Of a stretch of 64,000 nt of DNA, positions 1 to 9,460 are shown one piece after another. The DNA comes from Phormidium sp. FACHB-1136 (GTDB taxonomy: Bacteria > Cyanobacteriota > Cyanobacteriia > Phormidesmidales > Phormidesmidaceae), in NCBI RefSeq assembly GCF_014697375.1, contig NZ_JACJRS010000019.1, forward strand, positions 1 to 64,000, in the 5' to 3' direction. The position numbers and the translations under genes were made by a program. The notes below the pieces were generated by a model. It saw nothing but the letters and a program-made list of their open reading frames with translations, was not told the DNA's origin and ran no database searches. Each line of letters opens with the position of its first letter. Position 1 is the first letter of the stretch.

Positions 1-94
1 AAGCCAGGGCCTTGAGGTGCCGCAGATCCCGACGATGGCTATATTGACGCAGCAAGGACAGCACTTGATCATAGAGACAGGTGGTGGCTGGCAT
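1..94 (-). mobile_element. 5' end of a transposase-like ORF, cut by window edge
   Basis: Reading the minus strand from the ATG at 92-94, the frame stays open to the window edge for 31 codons. The peptide begins MPATTCLYDQVLSLLRQYSH and continues with RRDLRHLKALA. From memory this start resembles cyanobacterial IS4-type transposases, whose first helix carries a Tyr-Ser-His / Arg-Asp-Leu-Arg-His-Leu-Lys pattern. No terminal inverted repeat could be assigned in the 146 bases before htpG, although an 11-base hairpin GTCTTGAAGAC lies near position 210. Because only the N-terminus is visible, intactness cannot be judged. The call rests on sequence memory, not a search. Confidence 0.5.
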
Positions 95-240
95 GGCAAA
101 GACCCTGAGATATGCAATTCCAGCGTCTCATGTCACCTCACCTTTTCCCCCTCGCAGCACGAGGTTTCAAGCCTTTCACCCACTTCTGTCAGGCAGTCAG
201 GTCTTGAAGACCCCTGGGTTCTGTGCATTACCGTTAACGT

Positions 241-2217
241 TTAGCGCTCGGTGAGTTTGGTGAGCAGGGTGTTCGACCGCTCCACGAAGGTTTTCATGCC
301 CTCGGCGTCGAAGCCTTTTTGGGCCATCAGGGCGGTGTCGTAGACCTGGTTACAGATCATGTCGGCTAGGGCTCCGGCGGGGGAGGCATTGCCATCGGAT
401 CCGAGGATGGTGCTTTGGCTGAGGCCGAGTAGGTTTTGGATGAGCGGGTGGGCGGTGTTCACCATCAGTACATGGTCGTCGGGGAATTCCATCGCCTTTT
501 GCTGAATTAGGGCGCTGATTTCCTGCATTCGACGGGCTTCTTCGGGCAAGAGCACCATGGCCGGGGGCGCATTTTCACCCTTCAAGGCTTGGGGTTTGAC
601 ATTGACCCTGGGTTTGTTCAGGGATTTTTCAAACATTTCCTTGATTTCATCGTCACGGGTTTTATTAGTGGCCGGATCAACAATTTCGCTTTGCTTTTCT
701 TTGTCGATCAAGGTGTCATCGAGATCGGCATCGACACGGACAAACTTCACCTCAGAATATTCCCGCTCTAGGGTCGGTACAAAGTGGGTATCGATGAAGG
801 AATCCATAAACAGCACTTCTAAGTCCTGTCCTTTGAATAGCTCAATGTAGGTGGCTTGAGAGACTTCATCGGTGGCGTAGAACACGCGATTTTCGTGCTT
901 GTCCTTGTTGCGTTCTAGGTAATCCTTCAGGGTGGTGTAGAAGTTGCCGTTGGCATCGGTGGCGGGCTTGTTGTCGGCTACTTCGGCGCAGGCATCCCCT
1001 TCTTCCGTCTGGACTTCCACCTTAGCCGCTTCCTCGGTATTGCCCAATTTAGCAGTGGTACGGAAGATCAGAATGTCTTTAACTTGATCCTTGAATTTGT
1101 CGTCGTTGAGGGAGCCAAATTTAACAAAGTTACCCAAATCTTGCCAGCTAGCAATGTACTTAGCGGGGTCATCGCGATACAGAGCCTTGAGGCTATCGCC
1201 TACTTTTTTGGCAATGTAATCGGCAATGCGGCGAACGGTGCGATCCCCCTGCAAAAAGCTGCGGCTGACGTTGAGGGGAATGTCGGTGCTATCAATTACG
1301 CCGCGCAGGGGCAACAGGAATCGAGGGACAACCTCTTCGCAGTTGTCGGTGACAAAGACCTGGTTGCAGTAGAGTTTGATGCTGCTTTTGGTGATGTCGA
1401 TATCGGGCTTGAGTTTGGGGAAGTAGAGGATACCGTTGACCACAAAGGGGTAATCGGTATTCAGGTGAATCCACAGCAGCGGATCTTCCTGGAAGGGATA
1501 CAGATAGCGATAGAACTCTAGGTAGTCTTCATCGGTCAAACTACTGGGGGATTTTTTCCAGGGGGCTTCGTGCTTGTTAACAATTTCACCATCCAACTTA
1601 ATGGGGACGGGCATGAAGTCGCAGTAGGTTTTAATGAGCTGCCGAATCCGGGCGGGTTCGAGATATTCCTCCTCGCCATCCATCAAGTGCAGGATGATGG
1701 TGGTGCCCACGGTGGTGCGATCCGAAGGGCTGAGGGAAAACTGGGTCGTTCCGTCGCAACTCCAGTGAACGGCTTCGGAACCTTCCCGGTAGGATAGGGT
1801 GTCAATTTCAACCGTGGATGCCACCATAAAGGAGGAATAGAACCCAAGGCCAAAGTGGCCAATAATCGGGTCTTCTGTGGCGCTATCTTTATACTTGGTG
1901 ATAAACTCTTCGGCGCTAGAAAAGGCCACTTGGTTGATATATTGCTTCACCTCATCGGCGGTCATACCGATCCCGGTATCGGATACGCTGAGGGTTTTCT
2001 TGTCTTTATCTAGCTTGATCTCGATTTCGGGATTGCTGATGTCGCCGCTATATTCCCCAGAACGAGACACCATGGAGAGCTTTTTAATGGCATCTACGGC
2101 GTTGGAAACCAGTTCTCGCAGGAAGATCTCATGCTCGGAATAGAGCGCCTTTTTAATAATCGGAAAAATATTTTCGGTGTGGATCGTAATATTGCCCTGT
2201 TCCAGAATCGTCGTCAT
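241..2217 (-). CDS. htpG: Molecular chaperone HtpG (Hsp90 family)
   Basis: This encodes a 658-residue bacterial Hsp90, an ATP-driven cytosolic dimeric chaperone. The N-terminal GHKL ATPase signature is clear: the ALYSEHEIFLRELVSNAVDA helix, then DTGIGM, then GHFGLGFYSSFM. The length and the Met-rich C-terminal dimerisation region fit the family. The frame is open 22 codons further upstream, but the ATG at 2215-2217 gives the usual start (MTTILEQGNITIHTENIFPI), so it is preferred. Cyanobacterial HtpG contributes to heat, cold and oxidative stress tolerance and to phycobilisome linker stability (known for the family). No CIRCE operator was seen upstream. The gene is divergent from the hybrid kinase at 2745. 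Confidence 0.97.
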   Translation of the reverse strand: MTTILEQGNITIHTENIFPIIKKALYSEHEIFLRELVSNAVDAIKKLSMVSRSGEYSGDISNPEIEIKLDKDKKTLSVSDTGIGMTADEVKQYINQVAFSSAEEFITKYKDSATEDPIIGHFGLGFYSSFMVASTVEIDTLSYREGSEAVHWSCDGTTQFSLSPSDRTTVGTTIILHLMDGEEEYLEPARIRQLIKTYCDFMPVPIKLDGEIVNKHEAPWKKSPSSLTDEDYLEFYRYLYPFQEDPLLWIHLNTDYPFVVNGILYFPKLKPDIDITKSSIKLYCNQVFVTDNCEEVVPRFLLPLRGVIDSTDIPLNVSRSFLQGDRTVRRIADYIAKKVGDSLKALYRDDPAKYIASWQDLGNFVKFGSLNDDKFKDQVKDILIFRTTAKLGNTEEAAKVEVQTEEGDACAEVADNKPATDANGNFYTTLKDYLERNKDKHENRVFYATDEVSQATYIELFKGQDLEVLFMDSFIDTHFVPTLEREYSEVKFVRVDADLDDTLIDKEKQSEIVDPATNKTRDDEIKEMFEKSLNKPRVNVKPQALKGENAPPAMVLLPEEARRMQEISALIQQKAMEFPDDHVLMVNTAHPLIQNLLGLSQSTILGSDGNASPAGALADMICNQVYDTALMAQKGFDAEGMKTFVERSNTLLTKLTER

Positions 2218-2744
2218 GGCGGTTCGGTTACTCGGTGAGGTATACATTGCTATGGGCATTTTTGACGCTGCACCCCTCCCCACACAAGCGGCGATTCCCT
2301 CCCCCGCTAGGTACGGTTGCCCCTACCCGCCACACCTCGCCTCCAGGGCTTTGACTCAGCCCAACCCCTGTCCTGCCAGAGCTTTTCCCTGCGACCCGTG
2401 GGTTAGAGTACTCCATGAAAATAACTATCCCTTTGCCATTGCTCTTGGCCCTCACCCCTGCCCCTCTCTCTGAAAGAGAGGGGTTCTCAATCTGGCTCCC
2501 CTTCGCCCTCAGGGAGAAGGGGTTGGGGGATGAGGGCCAAGACGGGACGCTTTATTCATTGGATTACGCTTATTCCTTTTCCTTATCTCGCTGAGGCCAG
2601 AAGGGTGAGTTAAGTGAGTTAAGGTTGGTTAAGTTCCTTTGCTTCCGAAAGTTTTGGCAGGGGTTGGGCATTTTAAGGCTAGTAAGATGCCAAATAGGCC
2701 GTTTACTTTCGTCACCGCCGCCTCTGTGTATCCCCGTAGATGCC
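2218..2744. other. Divergent intergenic region between htpG and hybrid kinase
   Basis: This 527-base stretch holds no convincing gene. It must contain the promoters of htpG (leftward) and the kinase (rightward), but I could not fix either with confidence. Its main content is the palindromic element at 2445-2540. A TTG-initiated extension of the kinase frame back to 2625 exists, but it lacks a ribosome site and encodes an unlikely leader. Confidence 0.6.
2445..2540. repeat. MITE/REP-like palindromic element
   Basis: The element starts TTGGCCCTCACCCC and ends GGGGGATGAGGGCCAA, so its ends are near-perfect inverted copies (TTGGCCCTCA against TGAGGGCCAA). Inside lie a CCCCTCTCTCTGAAAGAGAGGGG hairpin near 2461-2483 and a second arm pair CTCCCCTTC / GAAGGGG. 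It has no coding capacity. Elements of this look are scattered between genes in many cyanobacteria, so a non-autonomous mobile or REP element is likely. Confidence 0.6.
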
Positions 2745-5700
2745 ATGACTGTTACCCTCGACCAGACGCTATCCTCTGATCCCAGTCGGGCCAATCTACG
2801 TAGTTGGGTCGGCCTGGGGGTACTGTTGGCCCTGGTGTTGCTGGGAAACTATTTTCGCTGGTCGCTCTTTTTCCGCATTGAGTTCCTCTTTGGCACCATT
2901 GCGGTGTGGTTGGTGCTAAATTTCTATGGCCAGACCTGGGGGGCGGTGGCGGCCATCATTGGGGCAATCTGCACCTATTTTTTGTGGAACCATCCCTACG
3001 CCATCATTATTTTTGCGACAGAGTATTTGTTTGTGACGTGGTTCTATGTGCGTCAGCAGCGCCGCAATTTGGTGTTGCTGACGGCCCTGTATTGGGTGGT
3101 GCTGGGGATGCCATTGGTGTGGCTGTTCTATGGCCAGGTGATGGGCCTAGACCCCACCCAAACCCAGATTGTGATGCTAAAGCAGGCGGTGAACGGCATT
3201 TTTAATGCCCTGCTAGCCAGTTTGTTGATTATCTATGCCCCCGTGCATCGCTGGTTGCAGCGGCCCCAATCGGCCAGTGCCCTGTCCTTGCAGCAAACGG
3301 TGTTTAACCTGTTAGTAGCAGCGGCGTTTTTCCCTACCCTGTTGCTGTTGGCCATGGATAGCCATCGGGTGGTGGAGGATATTGTGGCAGAGGAACAAAT
3401 TCACCTGGGGTTGATTTCCCAGCCCTTGGCCAACCGCATTGATAGTTGGTATCAGCGCCATGTGCAGGCCACCACGGCCCTGGCAGACCTAGCAACGGTG
3501 GCCGCGACGGTGGCTCCGCTGTCGAATACGGCACAGCCTACGCTCCAGGCCCAGGCCGCGACGATTCAAGCCCTGCTAGCAGACTTTCGGCATTTGGTGG
3601 TGACGAACAGCAGTAACGACATCATTGCCCAGACGTCCACCCAGCAACCCCTCCCCAGTCCGTTGCCGATGCCCAACAGCACGGGATCTCTCCGCCGATC
3701 CCCAACCCTAACGCTGGAAAGCCTGGATGGAGACGCCTTGCAGGAGGACAGTGCCCTGCTCAGCCAGCCCATTCTCAAGCGAGGGGAACCTCAGGGCTGG
3801 GTGTGGGGCGAAATTGACCTCAACGTGCTGAGAAATATCCTGCTCGACACGGCCCAGGATATTAGCTTCCAGGCAACGCTGCTCGACCCGAATCAGCGGG
3901 TGATGGTGAGTACGGATCCAGAACGGCCCTGGGGAACGCCCCTCAGTTTGCGCCAATCGGGGGAAGCGATCCCCCTGAGCGACTCGACCTACCAACTGCT
4001 GCCCGCCCTCGGTAGCCCGGACTACCATCCGGTGTATTTGGTGCGCTGGCGCAATTCCCACTTTGTGCGAGAAACGCCCCTATCGATCCTAGAGGGGTGG
4101 ACGTTGATTGTGGAATCCCCCGCTCGGCCCCATGCCAAACAGGTGCAGCAGGAGAGCAGTAAGTCCTTATTGGTGCTGATGGTGGTGACGGGGCTTGCCC
4201 TAGGCATGGCAGCGGCCCTCAGCCACGCGTTTGTCAAACCGCTGTTTGATTTGACCCAGGCCACCACCAACCTGCCCACCCAGGTGCTAGAACGCCAGAC
4301 GGTTCGGTGGCCCAGCAGCCCCGTGGTGGAACTGCGATCCCTGGTGAACAACTTTCAGCAGATGGCGACTACGCTGACCCAGAAGTTCCAGGAGCTTCAG
4401 CAGGCCAAACAGCACGCCGAGGTGGCCAACCAAACCAAGAGCGAATTTTTGGCCAACATGAGCCACGAACTGCGGACGCCCCTCAACGCCATCCTGGGCT
4501 TTACAGAACTGCTGATCCGCCGCCCCGACCTTGAACCTTACCGATCTGACCTCAACGTCATCCAAAACAGCGGCAGACACCTGCTGGATCTGATCAACGA
4601 CATCCTCGATCTGGCCAAAATTGAAGCGGGCCAAATGAGCCTGCGATCCACCGACTTTCACCTCGATGGCCTGCTGGATGGCATCGAAGATTTATTCCAG
4701 CCCAGAGCCGAGACAAAATCCCTCGCGTGGGTGGTGGAGCGTTCCCCCGACCTGCCGCCGATGATCAACGCCGATGAGCGCAAGCTGCGCCAAGTTTTGA
4801 TTAATCTGGTCGGCAACGCCATTAAGTTCACGGATCAAGGTCAGGTGACGCTGCGGGTACAGCCCCTCTCCACCCCACCCCCCACCGAAGCACTGTGGCT
4901 CCAACTGGACATTGAGGACACTGGCCCCGGTATTGCCCCGGAGGAACTGCCCCTGCTGTTCAAAGCCTTCTCCCAAACCGAATTGGGCAAGGCCAGCCAC
5001 GAGGGCACCGGGTTAGGGCTGCGAATTAGTGACCAGTTTGTGCAGTTGATGGGGGGCACCATCGCCGTCCAAAGCCGAGTTGGGGAGGGCAGCCAGTTCC
5101 GGGTAACGCTGCCTGTGCAGATTGCCGAGGAGGGATTGCAGCCCGCCCCCGCCAAGACTCGCATCCCCCTAGGGCTCGATCCCTTTTCCCCAGAGTGGCG
5201 GATCTTGATTGTGGATGACCAGCCTAGCAACCGCGCCCTGCTCAATCGCTTCCTCTCCGACCTAGGGTTCAGCGTCCGCGAAGCCAGCAACGGCCAGGAG
5301 GCCATCGACCAATGGGGCACCTGGCGACCCAACCTAATCTGGATGGATATGCGAATGCCCGTGATGGATGGCTATGCCGCCACCCGCTACATCAAGGGGC
5401 ACCTGCAAGGACAGGCCACCGCCATCATTGCCCTCACCGCCAGCATTTTTGACTCCGACCGACAACTGGTGCTGGATGCCGGATGTGACGACTTTGTGCG
5501 CAAGCCCTTCCAGCAGGCGGTAATTGTGGACAAGCTCATCCAACACCTGGGGGCTGAGTTTGTCTATGCCGATCCCGAACAGGACGCCCCAGCCTCCGAA
5601 ACAGCCCCCCAGCCCCTCTCAGCGGATAGCTTGGCCGATCTCCCCGCCGAGTGGCGATCCCAACTCTATCGCTATGCCACCCAGGCCGACCAATCCGCTA

Positions 5701-5837
5701 TGCAAGCCTTGGTCGATCAACTCCCTGAAGACCGAGCCCCCCTCCGCCAAGCCCTCACGGACTGCATTGAAAACTTCCAATTTGATAAGATCATGATCCT
5801 TACCCGCAGCACCGATGAGCCTCGCCCCTCCCGCTAA
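2745..5837 (+). CDS. Membrane hybrid histidine kinase (multi-TM, extracytoplasmic sensor, HisKA, HATPase, REC)
   Basis: The protein has 1030 residues from the ATG at 2745. Residues about 20-205 form a block of hydrophobic helices (MASE-like). An extracytoplasmic segment follows to about 465, then another membrane helix near 470-495 and a HAMP-like linker with coiled coil. The dimerisation box [19 protein letters not shown] carries the phospho-accepting His574. The ATPase N-box [13 protein letters not shown] lies near 687, and DTGPGI and GTGLGL follow. A receiver starts near 819 ([14 protein letters not shown]) with Asp868 in [12 protein letters not shown]. The tail of about 80 residues is not a recognisable HPt domain. 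The stop codon overlaps the next gene by 23 bases, so the kinase and the c-di-GMP regulator are probably translated together and signal to each other. The ligand is unknown. Confidence 0.93.
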   Translation: MTVTLDQTLSSDPSRANLRSWVGLGVLLALVLLGNYFRWSLFFRIEFLFGTIAVWLVLNFYGQTWGAVAAIIGAICTYFLWNHPYAIIIFATEYLFVTWFYVRQQRRNLVLLTALYWVVLGMPLVWLFYGQVMGLDPTQTQIVMLKQAVNGIFNALLASLLIIYAPVHRWLQRPQSASALSLQQTVFNLLVAAAFFPTLLLLAMDSHRVVEDIVAEEQIHLGLISQPLANRIDSWYQRHVQATTALADLATVAATVAPLSNTAQPTLQAQAATIQALLADFRHLVVTNSSNDIIAQTSTQQPLPSPLPMPNSTGSLRRSPTLTLESLDGDALQEDSALLSQPILKRGEPQGWVWGEIDLNVLRNILLDTAQDISFQATLLDPNQRVMVSTDPERPWGTPLSLRQSGEAIPLSDSTYQLLPALGSPDYHPVYLVRWRNSHFVRETPLSILEGWTLIVESPARPHAKQVQQESSKSLLVLMVVTGLALGMAAALSHAFVKPLFDLTQATTNLPTQVLERQTVRWPSSPVVELRSLVNNFQQMATTLTQKFQELQQAKQHAEVANQTKSEFLANMSHELRTPLNAILGFTELLIRRPDLEPYRSDLNVIQNSGRHLLDLINDILDLAKIEAGQMSLRSTDFHLDGLLDGIEDLFQPRAETKSLAWVVERSPDLPPMINADERKLRQVLINLVGNAIKFTDQGQVTLRVQPLSTPPPTEALWLQLDIEDTGPGIAPEELPLLFKAFSQTELGKASHEGTGLGLRISDQFVQLMGGTIAVQSRVGEGSQFRVTLPVQIAEEGLQPAPAKTRIPLGLDPFSPEWRILIVDDQPSNRALLNRFLSDLGFSVREASNGQEAIDQWGTWRPNLIWMDMRMPVMDGYAATRYIKGHLQGQATAIIALTASIFDSDRQLVLDAGCDDFVRKPFQQAVIVDKLIQHLGAEFVYADPEQDAPASETAPQPLSADSLADLPAEWRSQLYRYATQADQSAMQALVDQLPEDRAPLRQALTDCIENFQFDKIMILTRSTDEPRPSR

Positions 5838-8043
5838 GTCCACCATTTTAGTGGTAGACGACATTCCCGATAATTTGCACCTGCTCACCCGAGAACTCAC
5901 TGACCACGGCTACGAAACCCGCGCCGTTCTGACCGGAGAAATGGCCCTGACCGTGGCCCAATCTGCCGCCATCGATCTGATTTTGCTGGATATTATGCTG
6001 CCGGATATGGATGGCTATGCGGTTTGCCAAGCTCTCAAGGAAAATTCCGCTACCCAAGATATTCCAGTCATTTTTGTCAGCGCCTTAGATGACCCCTTTG
6101 ATAAAGTAAAAGCCTTTGACGTGGGAGGGGTAGACTACCTTTCCAAACCCGTCAAAATGGTGGAGGTGATCGCACGGATTAACACCCAACTCAGTCTTCG
6201 CCATGCCCAGCAAAAACTTCAGCTATTTAACCAGAATCTCGAAGCCCTAGTGCAGCAACGCACCCAGGAATTAGCCCAGACTAACCAAGCGTTGCAAGCC
6301 GAAATTCAGGTGCGCCAACGGGCCGAACAAGACCTCCGTCTCAGCGAAGCCCGCTATCGGTTAATTGCCAACCACATGGGAGATTTGGTTTGCCTGCACA
6401 ACCAAGACGGGGATTTTCTCTACATTAGCCCCTCGGTACAGTCCTTACTGGGCTATCGCCCCGACGAATTGCAGGGCAAAAGACTTCAGGATTTCTGCCA
6501 TCCCGATGATTTGCCCTGTCTACAACTGCATTTTCAAGAGTCTTTTCAGCGGGCTGAATCCATCACCAGTGCCTATCGTTTGCGCAATCAGGCTGGAGGA
6601 TATGTGTGGATCGAAACCCTAGCCAAAGCCATCATGGACGAGGGCGAACCGATCACCGGAATTGTCACCAGTTCGCGAGACGTAACTCGGCGGGTCAACG
6701 TGGAGCGCAAACTGCGCTACGAAGCCCTCCACGATGCCCTCACCCACCTACCCAATCGCGACTGGTTAGCTAAGCGCCTAGAGATGGAAATTCTCCAGTG
6801 TCGTCGCCAGCTCGGTCGTCAGTTTGGCCTGTTGATGCTCGATTTGGATCGGTTTAAGGCGGTGAACGATAGTTTGGGCCATTTGATCGGCGATAAATTG
6901 CTGATTGCCGTGGCAGAACGACTGAGAGCTACCGTTCGCAAAGTGGATATGCTGTCTCGCTGGGGCGGCGATGAATTTATCATCTTTGTCGAGCAGGTCA
7001 ACCACATTGATGAACTAGTCCAGGTTGCTGAAGCCATCAACCAAGCCCTAGAAAGCCCCATGGAAGTGGATGGCAAAATTATCTTTACCACCGCGAGTAT
7101 TGGGGTCTTGCTGGGCGGTGCCAACTACGGCACTAGCAACGAAATTTTTCGCGATGTGGATATTGCCCTCTATCGAGCGAAGGAACAGGGGCGCAATCGC
7201 TACGAAATCTTTGGCTTGGAAATGTATCAGGAAGCGCTGTCCCTGCTGACCCTGGAAAATGAACTGCGGGAAGCCATTAAAAACGAAGCATTTGTGGTGT
7301 ATTACCAGCCCATTATCGATATCAAGACCCGCACTCTGATCGGCTTTGAAGCCCTTACCCGCTGGCAACATCCCCTGCGAGGGCTGATTATGCCGGGAGG
7401 GTTTATTGACCTAGCAGAGGATAGCGGACTGATTAAACCCATTGGCAAACAAATTTTATATCAGGTCTGCCACACCATTGCTGAATGGGAACGCTTGGGC
7501 TATTTAGAGGCATGGCTTCAGATTAGTATTAATGTTTCTGGTCAGCAGTTCCGAGACCATAATTTTATCGAAACCCTTGATCATATTCTGATTGAGACGG
7601 GGGTGAAGGGAACTCGTCTGAAACTAGAAATTACCGAGCGTATTTTGCTGGAACAATCCGATAGTATTGCCCGTACTCTCGACGCGATTCACCAACGCGG
7701 CATTACCCTCAGCATTGATGACTTTGGCACCGGCTATTCCTCCCTGCGCTACCTCAGTCAATTTTCGGTGGAAACGCTCAAAATTGATCGTTCCTTTGTG
7801 ATGCAACTTCAGCCAGGGAAGTCGGGCATTGTGCAGGCCATTATCGATCTGGCCCACAATTTGGAGATGGACTGCATTGCTGAGGGTGTGGAAACGGAAG
7901 ACCAACTGCACCAACTGCAACGGTTGGGGTGTGAAGCCGCCCAGGGCTACCTATTTGCCAAACCCATGCCCCCCGATCAGGCCGTACAATATCTGCAATC
8001 GGCCCCACCAACCTTGGAAACCCTGCTGTCTCAACTGTCTTAA
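5815..8043 (+). CDS. Response regulator with PAS, GGDEF and EAL domains (c-di-GMP turnover)
   Basis: This 742-residue protein begins with a receiver ([14 protein letters not shown]; phosphorylatable Asp59 in [12 protein letters not shown]). A coiled coil (about 140-170), a PAS domain (about 178-290), GGDEF and EAL follow. The cyclase motif GGDEF is intact at 384-388, and an RKVD inhibitory site sits five residues before it. The phosphodiesterase motif EAL is intact at 512-514, with [22 protein letters not shown] and KIDRSFV all present. Either activity, or both, could be functional. Overlap with the upstream hybrid kinase makes that kinase the natural phosphodonor. The aldo/keto reductase begins three bases after its stop, which suggests one operon. 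Confidence 0.95.
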   Translation: MSLAPPAKSTILVVDDIPDNLHLLTRELTDHGYETRAVLTGEMALTVAQSAAIDLILLDIMLPDMDGYAVCQALKENSATQDIPVIFVSALDDPFDKVKAFDVGGVDYLSKPVKMVEVIARINTQLSLRHAQQKLQLFNQNLEALVQQRTQELAQTNQALQAEIQVRQRAEQDLRLSEARYRLIANHMGDLVCLHNQDGDFLYISPSVQSLLGYRPDELQGKRLQDFCHPDDLPCLQLHFQESFQRAESITSAYRLRNQAGGYVWIETLAKAIMDEGEPITGIVTSSRDVTRRVNVERKLRYEALHDALTHLPNRDWLAKRLEMEILQCRRQLGRQFGLLMLDLDRFKAVNDSLGHLIGDKLLIAVAERLRATVRKVDMLSRWGGDEFIIFVEQVNHIDELVQVAEAINQALESPMEVDGKIIFTTASIGVLLGGANYGTSNEIFRDVDIALYRAKEQGRNRYEIFGLEMYQEALSLLTLENELREAIKNEAFVVYYQPIIDIKTRTLIGFEALTRWQHPLRGLIMPGGFIDLAEDSGLIKPIGKQILYQVCHTIAEWERLGYLEAWLQISINVSGQQFRDHNFIETLDHILIETGVKGTRLKLEITERILLEQSDSIARTLDAIHQRGITLSIDDFGTGYSSLRYLSQFSVETLKIDRSFVMQLQPGKSGIVQAIIDLAHNLEMDCIAEGVETEDQLHQLQRLGCEAAQGYLFAKPMPPDQAVQYLQSAPPTLETLLSQLS

Positions 8044-8046
8044 CCC

Positions 8047-9033
8047 ATGGCCCTGTCCTCCCGTTCCCGTCTCTCCTTGCCTACGATGGGCTGCGGCACC
8101 TGGGCCTGGGGCAACCGCCTGCTGTGGGGCTACGACCCCGCCATGGACAACGAATTGAAGCGGGTGTTTAATGCCTGCGTGGCCCAGGGTGTCACCCTGT
8201 TCGACAGCGGTGATTCCTACGGCACAGGCCGCCTCAACGGACGCAGCGAAACCCTACTAGGCCAGTTTGCCAGCGCCTACCAGGGGCCAAACCAAGATCA
8301 GATTTGCCTTGCCACCAAACTCGCGGCCTATCCCTGGCGCATCACTCGCCAATCGGTTGTCCAGGCCGGAGATGCCTCAGCCCAGCGCCTCGGACGCCCC
8401 ATCGACCTAGCCCAAATGCATTGGTCTACCGCCAACTATGCCCCCTGGCAGGAGGGGCCGTTTTTGGATGGCCTGATGGATCTCTACGAGCAGGGGCAGA
8501 TTCAGGGGGTTGGGCTGTCGAACTTTGGCCCCAAACGTCTGAAACTGGCCCACCAGCGGTTCACCGCACGGGGTATCCCCATCGCCACCCTGCAAGTGCA
8601 GTATTCCCTGCTCTCCACCTACCCGGTCACGGAACTGGGCCTAAAGGATCTCTGTGATGACCTGGGGATTCGCCTGATTGCCTACAGCCCCCTGGCCCTG
8701 GGCCTGCTAACCGGGAAATACTCCCCCCAGGGGCCATTCCCCAAGGGCGTGCGGGGGCTGCTGTTTCGCCAACTGCTGCCCAAAATTCAGCCCCTTTTGC
8801 ACACCCTGGCGGACATTGCCGATCAGCGCCAAAAAACCTCCGCCCAGGTGGCCCTCAACTGGTGCATCGCCAAGGGTACCATCCCCATTCCTGGGGCCAA
8901 GTCCCTCACCCAGGCCGAACAAAATCTCGGTGCCCTCGGCTGGTCGTTAGACAGCGGCGAAGTAGACGCCCTCGACCAAGCCAGCCGCCGCAGCGACAAA
9001 CAAATGGTGCAAAACATCTTCCAATCCCGTTGA
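8047..9033 (+). CDS. Aldo/keto reductase
   Basis: This is a 328-residue NADPH-dependent oxidoreductase of the aldo/keto reductase superfamily, a (beta/alpha)8 barrel. The catalytic tetrad is visible: Asp53 and Tyr58 in LFDSGDSYGTG, Lys91 in CLATKLAAYPWR, and His125 in LAQMHWS. The nucleotide-binding end IPIPGAKSLTQAEQN is typical. The substrate cannot be read from sequence; plant-type and cyanobacterial relatives reduce reactive carbonyls. It starts three bases after the GGDEF-EAL gene and is followed by more than 400 bases without a gene, so it looks like the last gene of that operon. No functional link to signalling is evident. Confidence 0.93.
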   Translation: MALSSRSRLSLPTMGCGTWAWGNRLLWGYDPAMDNELKRVFNACVAQGVTLFDSGDSYGTGRLNGRSETLLGQFASAYQGPNQDQICLATKLAAYPWRITRQSVVQAGDASAQRLGRPIDLAQMHWSTANYAPWQEGPFLDGLMDLYEQGQIQGVGLSNFGPKRLKLAHQRFTARGIPIATLQVQYSLLSTYPVTELGLKDLCDDLGIRLIAYSPLALGLLTGKYSPQGPFPKGVRGLLFRQLLPKIQPLLHTLADIADQRQKTSAQVALNWCIAKGTIPIPGAKSLTQAEQNLGALGWSLDSGEVDALDQASRRSDKQMVQNIFQSR

Positions 9034-9460
9034 TTCGATGGATTGACAACGTTTTCAAGTGCTACAACCGACTCAGTAAACCCATCTAAAATACATCTAC
9101 TTGTTTAATCAAGGCTCGGAAAGTCGTTTAGGTCAGGAAAGTGCAGTAGCCTGGTGTGTTCAACTTTGACAAAACCATTTTCGCGATTAGGATCACATAA
9201 GTGTCAATGATGAGATATTGGGTCAATGTAACGTTAGTGATAGATTGAGTGACTCCCCCTTGGTGCTTATTCTAGGGGCTAACCATGCTTAGGGTAATTA
9301 GCTCAATGGGGCGAATAAAATCAGGGTCAGGGATCTACAAGATGCCCTATTGCCCTCGCTAAAAGCCTAGGTTATTCGGAAGTTTTCATCTTTAAGTTTT
9401 CATGGGGTCTCCGTTGAAATTTTGCTATCGATAGCTTAATTATCGTTTCATATTAACGTC
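9034..9460. other. 427-base AT-richer intergenic region
   Basis: No coding frame is supported here. The region is visibly richer in A and T than its neighbours. Its right end holds a well-formed promoter for the gene at 9461, annotated separately. No clear terminator hairpin for the aldo/keto reductase was found. Confidence 0.6.
9414..9442 (+). promoter_or_regulatory. Sigma70-type promoter with a 12-base palindrome in the spacer
   Basis: TTGAAA at 9414-9419 and TAATTA at 9437-9442 are separated by 17 bases. The perfect palindrome GCTATCGATAGC (9424-9435) fills most of the spacer. This is a natural operator position for a dimeric repressor. The ATG of the sensor-cyclase gene follows 19 bases after the -10 box, which implies a very short leader. 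Confidence 0.5.

Noticed and set aside
2218-2744. CIRCE heat-shock operator upstream of htpG
   Set aside because: I looked for TTAGCACTC-N9-GAGTGCTAA on both strands and found only an unrelated TTAGAGTACTCC; no inverted repeat of the right spacing.
2625-2744. TTG-started N-terminal extension of the hybrid kinase
   Set aside because: No ribosome site, basic unlikely leader, and an ATG at 2745 directly before the first membrane block.
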